The translations under genes were made by a program, and so were the position numbers. Under the pieces are notes generated by a model. It did no database searches, was not told the DNA's origin, and was given only the letters and a program-made list of their open reading frames with translations. From assembly GCA_947176485.1 (NCBI GenBank), contig CAMWQS010000059.1:1-9231 (forward strand): a DNA stretch of 9,231 nucleotides, read 5' to 3'. Position 1 is the stretch's first letter; every line of letters starts with the position of its first letter. Below are positions 6,988 to 9,231 of this stretch, in pieces. Origin of the DNA: an uncultured Clostridia bacterium. Its GTDB lineage: Bacteria > Bacillota > Clostridia > Christensenellales > Borkfalkiaceae.

Positions 6988-7689
6988 TTACCACTCTATA
7001 TCCTCTATGGGGCTGGGATTGGGATTGACTACGATATTTTCGATTTTTCCGCTTTTTATGTACACGACCTTGTCAGCCATATCTTTGAGTGCGGAGTTGT
7101 GCGTAACGACTATGACGAGGCGCTTCTTTTCTTTGCACACGTCGTGTAAAAGCTTTAAAATTTTCTTGCCAGTGTTATAGTCAAGCGCGCCAGTAGGCTC
7201 GTCACAGAGCAAAAGCTTGGGGTTTTTCGCTACCGCACGCGCTATGGAAACGCGCTGCTGCTCTCCGCCGGAAAGCTGTGCGGGGAAGTTTGAGAGCCTT
7301 TCTTCAAGCCCTACTTCTGTTAAAACCTCCTTGGGATCAAGGTGGTCTTTGCAGATTTCGACCGCGATTTCGACGTTTTCAAGCGCAGTGAGATTTGGCA
7401 TAAGATTGTAGAACTGAAAAACGAAGCCTACCTCGTTGCGCCTAAACTGGGTTAAGCCGCGCTTATCGAGAGAGGTTATCTTTTTATTGTCGAGAATAAT
7501 CTCGCCCGAGGTTGCGTTATCCATTCCGCCCAACAGATTTAAAAGGGTGGTTTTACCCGCGCCGGAGCTACCGAGAATAACGACGAACTCGCCGTCCTCC
7601 AACTCAAAAGAAACGTCGGATAAAGCGGTTACGCTAACCGTACCCGTTTTATATTCCTTGCCGACACCCGTTAAAGTGAGAAAGCCCAT
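6988..7689 (-). CDS. ABC transporter ATP-binding protein, MacB/LolD type
   Basis: This 233-residue cytoplasmic ATPase powers the FtsX-type permease encoded immediately after it. All motifs are intact: Walker A GSSGAGKT (40-47), Q-loop glutamine at 92 (FQFYNL), ABC signature LSGGEQQ (139-145), Walker B with catalytic Glu (LLLCDEP, E164), D-loop GALD (167-170) and H-loop His 197 (VVTHN). The FQFYNLMPNLTALENV stretch and PTGALD are typical of the MacB/LolD/FtsE branch. A short C-terminal tail (NPNPSPIEDIEW) follows the core fold. The ATG at 7689 has GAGG five bases upstream. The upstream promoter region overlaps that of the divergent tRNA gene. Confidence 0.95.
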   Translation of the reverse strand: MGFLTLTGVGKEYKTGTVSVTALSDVSFELEDGEFVVILGSSGAGKTTLLNLLGGMDNATSGEIILDNKKITSLDKRGLTQFRRNEVGFVFQFYNLMPNLTALENVEIAVEICKDHLDPKEVLTEVGLEERLSNFPAQLSGGEQQRVSIARAVAKNPKLLLCDEPTGALDYNTGKKILKLLHDVCKEKKRLVIVVTHNSALKDMADKVVYIKSGKIENIVVNPNPSPIEDIEW

Positions 7690-7742
7690 AATAACCTCAA
7701 ATACTTTTTTATAAATTAAAACATTAATTTTTAAGTTTGTAA

Positions 7743-7772
7743 AGTATAACTTGACTTTTTAAAAAAGTTTCA
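7743..7772 (-). promoter_or_regulatory. Possible weak promoter of the ABC transporter operon
   Basis: On the minus strand, TATACT at 7748-7743 is a good -10 match about 55 bases before the ATPase ATG. The sequence at the expected -35 position (TGAAAC or GAAACT) matches poorly. If real, it would depend on an activator or be weak, and it would physically overlap the divergent tRNA promoter. Confidence 0.35.
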
Positions 7773-7779
7773 TTAAAAT
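7751..7779 (+). promoter_or_regulatory. SigA-type promoter of tRNA-Leu
   Basis: TTGACT (7751-7756) and TAAAAT (7774-7779) are separated by 17 bases. Transcription would start near 7786, about 20 bases before the mature tRNA 5' end, leaving a short 5' leader for RNase P to remove. The -35 box overlaps an A/T-rich palindrome, ACTTTTT-A-AAAAAGT (7754-7768). Confidence 0.75.
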
Positions 7780-7796
7780 ATCATTTAACTGATATT
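7777..7796 (+). repeat. Short inverted repeat between tRNA promoter and tRNA
   Basis: AATATCA and TGATATT form perfect 7-base arms around a 6-base centre (TTTAAC). It covers the end of the tRNA -10 box and the start site, and also lies upstream of the ABC operon. It could be an operator for a dimeric regulator or chance in A/T-rich DNA; nothing in the window decides between these. Confidence 0.45.
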
Positions 7797-7805
7797 GATA
7801 TCTTT

Positions 7806-7887
7806 GCGGATATGGCGGAACGGCAGACGCGCTGGACTTAGAATCCAGTGAGAAATCGTGTAGGTTCAAATCCTATTATCCGCACCA
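7806..7887 (+). tRNA. tRNA-Leu (anticodon UAG), CCA encoded
   Basis: All arms fold. The acceptor GCGGATA (7806-7812) pairs with TATCCGC (7877-7883), followed by discriminator A and CCA. The D stem is GCG (7815-7817) with CGC (7828-7830), with GG in the loop. The anticodon stem CTGGA (7832-7836) pairs with TCCAG (7844-7848), with anticodon TAG at 7839-7841. The T arm is GTAGG-TTCAAAT-CCTAT with one G-T wobble. The 11-base variable arm folds into a small stem, TGA with TCG around a GAAA loop, making this a class II tRNA. The UAG anticodon reads CUA and, by wobble, other CUN leucine codons. It is a single gene with its own promoter and terminator. Confidence 0.97.
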
Positions 7888-7888
7888 T

Positions 7889-7928
7889 AAAGCTTCGGCT
7901 AAAGAATTTTGCCGAGGCTTTTATTTTG
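7889..7928 (+). terminator. Intrinsic terminator of tRNA-Leu
   Basis: AAAGCTTCGGC (7889-7899) pairs with GCCGAGGCTTT (7911-7921) through one T-G wobble, around an 11-base loop, and is followed by a T-rich tract (TTTATTTT). It begins two bases after the tRNA CCA end. Confidence 0.9.
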
Positions 7929-7993
7929 TAAAAAACGGGTAAAGCGGGTGCAAAAGAGAAAAAATGGAAAAATTCTAAAAAATTGCCTAAAAA

Positions 7994-8024
7994 CGCACAT
8001 ATTGGCGGGTCAATGAGATTTTTG
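7994..8024 (+). repeat. Dispersed repeat copy R6, first clear unit of the array
   Basis: It reads CGCACATATTGGCGGGTC and then AATGAGATTTTTGC, matching the family core with GGGTC (as in R3) in place of GGGGC and a diverged CAATTGAAATTTT block. It is the most diverged of the three array copies. Its CATAT box starts at 7998, 63 bases before that of R4. The stretch between the tRNA terminator and this unit (7929-7993) has no gene; GCGGGTGCAAAAGAG at 7944-7958 may be a further, very degenerate unit. Confidence 0.6.
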
Positions 8025-8056
8025 CACCGATTTTAGCATCAAAACACCACGAAAGT

Positions 8057-8092
8057 GCGGCATATATGGGGGGCAATTGAAATTTTGACGGT
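8057..8092 (+). repeat. Dispersed repeat copy R4, middle unit of the array
   Basis: It reads GCGGCATATATGGGGGGC and then AATTGAAATTTTGACGG, the best representative of the right half of the family. It matches R2 at about 28 of 32 positions in the opposite strand orientation. Between it and R5, CGGTTTT and AAAACCG (8089-8122) can pair as a weak A/T-rich hairpin. Confidence 0.8.
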
Positions 8093-8121
8093 TTTTTTGA
8101 AGCGCCGAAAAAAAATAAAAC

Positions 8122-8156
8122 CGCCATATGTGCGGGGCAATTGAAAAATTTTTGAG
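8122..8156 (+). repeat. Dispersed repeat copy R5, last unit of the array
   Basis: It reads CGCCATATGTGCGGGGC and then AATTGAAAAATTTTTGAG. GGGGCAATTGAAA is shared exactly with R4. The CATAT box starts at 8125, 64 bases after that of R4. CCGC..ATATG..GCGG makes this copy partly palindromic. It ends about 30 bases before the -35 box of the yitT-like gene. Confidence 0.75.
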
Positions 8157-8186
8157 TTTAAATTTATAATTTTATCATAAAGTCTA

Positions 8187-8215
8187 TTGACTATTTTTTT
8201 ATTTTTGCGTATAAT
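8187..8215 (+). promoter_or_regulatory. SigA-type promoter of the YitT-family gene
   Basis: TTGACT (8187-8192) and a perfect TATAAT (8210-8215) are separated by 17 bases. Transcription would start near 8222, inside the first codons of the longest open frame (GTG at 8220). This argues that translation starts further downstream. Confidence 0.88.
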
Positions 8216-8243
8216 TTAAGTGATAAATTCGGAGGCTTGGAAT

Positions 8244-9173
8244 TTGAAATCCGTCAAAAAAAACGGCAGCGTTAAGATTACGAAAAAAGCGGTTTTAAAA
8301 ATTTTAAAGGACTATTCGATAATTACGCTGGGCTGTATAATTTACTCGCTTGGCGTTGCCCTATTCCTTGACCCTTACAATATCGCACCTGGCGGTGCAA
8401 CCGGCATTGCGATTATCATTAACGAGATATTGCCGATAGAGACGAATATAACCGGAATACTGATTATCGTTATAAACGTCCCGCTGTTTGTTTTGGGGGC
8501 GGTGTTCGTCGGAAAGAAGTTCGCTATTTCAACCCTGTTTGCAACGGTGGTTTCCTCCCTTATGATTGAGCTTTGGAACTTCGCATTCAAGGACTGTGAA
8601 GTTTTTAAAACTGACGGACTTCTAATTCCCGCGCTTATCGGCGGGGCACTGTTCGGCATAGGGCTTGGGCTGATATTCAGAATGGACTCTTCAACGGGCG
8701 GCACCGATATTATAGTAAAGATTTTGAGAAAGAAGTTCCGCTATATCAAAACCGGCGTTATATCGATGGTTATCGACGTAACGATAATGGGTGTGGCGTT
8801 TGCGGTTTTCCAAGACTTCGAGCTTGCGTGTTATACGCTTATAGCGATAGTCGTTTTTACCTTACTTTTCGATTTGGTTTTGTACGGCGGGAATTCCGCA
8901 AAGCTTTTATACATTATTACCACGGAAGAAAAATCTGCGCTTATTTGCGACAAGATTTTAAAGGAGCTTGACATAGGCGCGACCTACGTTGAAGGCGAGG
9001 GCGCTTACACGGGCGAGGGCAGGCGCATTATTATGTGCGCGGCGAAAAACTTCCAGTACCCGAAAATCAGGGACGTTGTGAAAGAGATTGACCCCCACGC
9101 CTTTATGATAGTTTCTTCCGCAAAAGAAATTTACGGTGAAGGCTACAAAGACCACTTTGATGACGAGCTTTGA
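8244..9173 (+). CDS. YitT-family membrane protein with DUF2179-like C-terminal domain
   Basis: This 309-residue membrane protein belongs to the YitT/DUF161 family, widespread in Bacillota; its transport or signalling role is not established. A basic N-terminus leads into hydrophobic segments near residues 25-44, 72-90, 96-115, 126-146, 170-190 and 196-215. The two family motifs are visible: APGGATG (48-54) after the first helix and SSTGGTDI (149-156) in the second half, reflecting the duplicated architecture. From about 225 the chain is soluble and resembles DUF2179 (YTGEGRR, DPHAFMIVSSAKEIYGEGY). I choose the TTG at 8244 because GGAGG lies 8 bases upstream and because the predicted transcription start (about 8222) excludes the GTG at 8220, which has no Shine-Dalgarno sequence. 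It is a single-gene unit with its own promoter and a hairpin after the stop. Confidence 0.92.
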   Translation: MKSVKKNGSVKITKKAVLKILKDYSIITLGCIIYSLGVALFLDPYNIAPGGATGIAIIINEILPIETNITGILIIVINVPLFVLGAVFVGKKFAISTLFATVVSSLMIELWNFAFKDCEVFKTDGLLIPALIGGALFGIGLGLIFRMDSSTGGTDIIVKILRKKFRYIKTGVISMVIDVTIMGVAFAVFQDFELACYTLIAIVVFTLLFDLVLYGGNSAKLLYIITTEEKSALICDKILKELDIGATYVEGEGAYTGEGRRIIMCAAKNFQYPKIRDVVKEIDPHAFMIVSSAKEIYGEGYKDHFDDEL

Positions 9174-9178
9174 ATTCT

Positions 9179-9204
9179 CAAAACAGTGGACACCCACTGT
9201 TTTG
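9179..9204 (+). terminator. Hairpin after the YitT-family gene, probable terminator
   Basis: CAAAACAGTGG (9179-9189) and CCACTGTTTTG (9194-9204) form a perfect 11-bp stem with a 4-base ACAC loop, starting 5 bases after the stop codon. The T-run lies within the stem and is only four bases long, so termination may be incomplete. The A/T-rich stem base makes it nearly symmetrical and possibly bidirectional. The last 27 bases of the window (9205-9231) hold no supportable feature. Confidence 0.7.
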
Positions 9205-9231
9205 CAAAGCGAGATGAGCAAACGCATAAGG

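Noticed and set aside
7806..7928. tRNA-Leu 3' end as an attachment site for an integrated element
   Set aside because: There is no integrase and no direct repeat of the tRNA 3' end elsewhere in the window, and the downstream genes look like core genes.
7994..8156. CRISPR-like array (about 33-base repeats with about 30-base spacers)
   Set aside because: The period is right, but the three units differ from each other at many positions, single copies are scattered elsewhere in both orientations, and there is no cas gene. True CRISPR repeats are nearly identical within an array.
8220..8243. GTG at 8220 as start of the YitT-family protein
   Set aside because: It lies at or before the predicted transcription start and has no Shine-Dalgarno sequence. 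The GGAGG at 8231-8235 sits inside this extension and fits the TTG at 8244.
8375..8704. Open frame on the minus strand, 109 codons, within the YitT-family gene
   Set aside because: It is antisense to a clear membrane protein gene and has low-complexity composition with no independent evidence.
9205..9231. Possible gene start at the ATG at 9214 (MSKRIR...)
   Set aside because: Only six codons are visible, and the preceding bases carry no convincing Shine-Dalgarno sequence.

Overview
The window looks like ordinary chromosomal DNA from a low-to-mid GC Bacillota (Firmicutes), most likely a Clostridia-type organism. The reasons are an adjacent pcrA-ligA pair, an rpsU product of 58 residues, a YitT-family membrane protein with a C-terminal DUF2179-like domain, a two-gene MacB/FtsX-type ABC transporter, strong SigA-type promoters with 17-bp spacers, GGAGG-type ribosome binding sites and a tRNA with an encoded CCA end. 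The species cannot be named from the sequence alone. No phage, transposase, integrase, toxin-antitoxin or CRISPR-Cas gene is visible.

The left three quarters (1-7689) reads on the minus strand. In transcription order it holds an ABC transporter ATPase (7689-6988) and its permease (6986-5040), separated by one base. Next come rpsU (4838-4662), with its own promoter and a strong intrinsic terminator, and an unrecognised small charged protein (4581-4201). Last are the DNA helicase pcrA (4164-1897), with a promoter so close to its ATG that the mRNA may be leaderless, and the NAD-dependent DNA ligase ligA (1812 to beyond position 1), cut by the window edge inside its BRCT domain.

The right quarter reads on the plus strand. 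It holds a tRNA-Leu(UAG) with promoter and terminator (7751-7928), then a gene-free stretch of about 260 bases (7929-8186) carrying regularly spaced short repeats. A YitT-family membrane protein follows (8244-9173), with a near-consensus promoter, a TTG start and a hairpin after its stop.

The most interesting signal is a degenerate short repeat of about 35-55 bp. Its core reads roughly CATATATG, then a G-run, then CAATTGAAATTTT. At least six copies occur in 9 kb. Two sit immediately after the stop codons of pcrA and the ABC permease. Three form an array with a 63-64 bp period between the tRNA terminator and the yitT-like promoter. One lies in frame inside ligA, at the linker/BRCT junction. 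I do not recognise this family, and its function is unknown to me.
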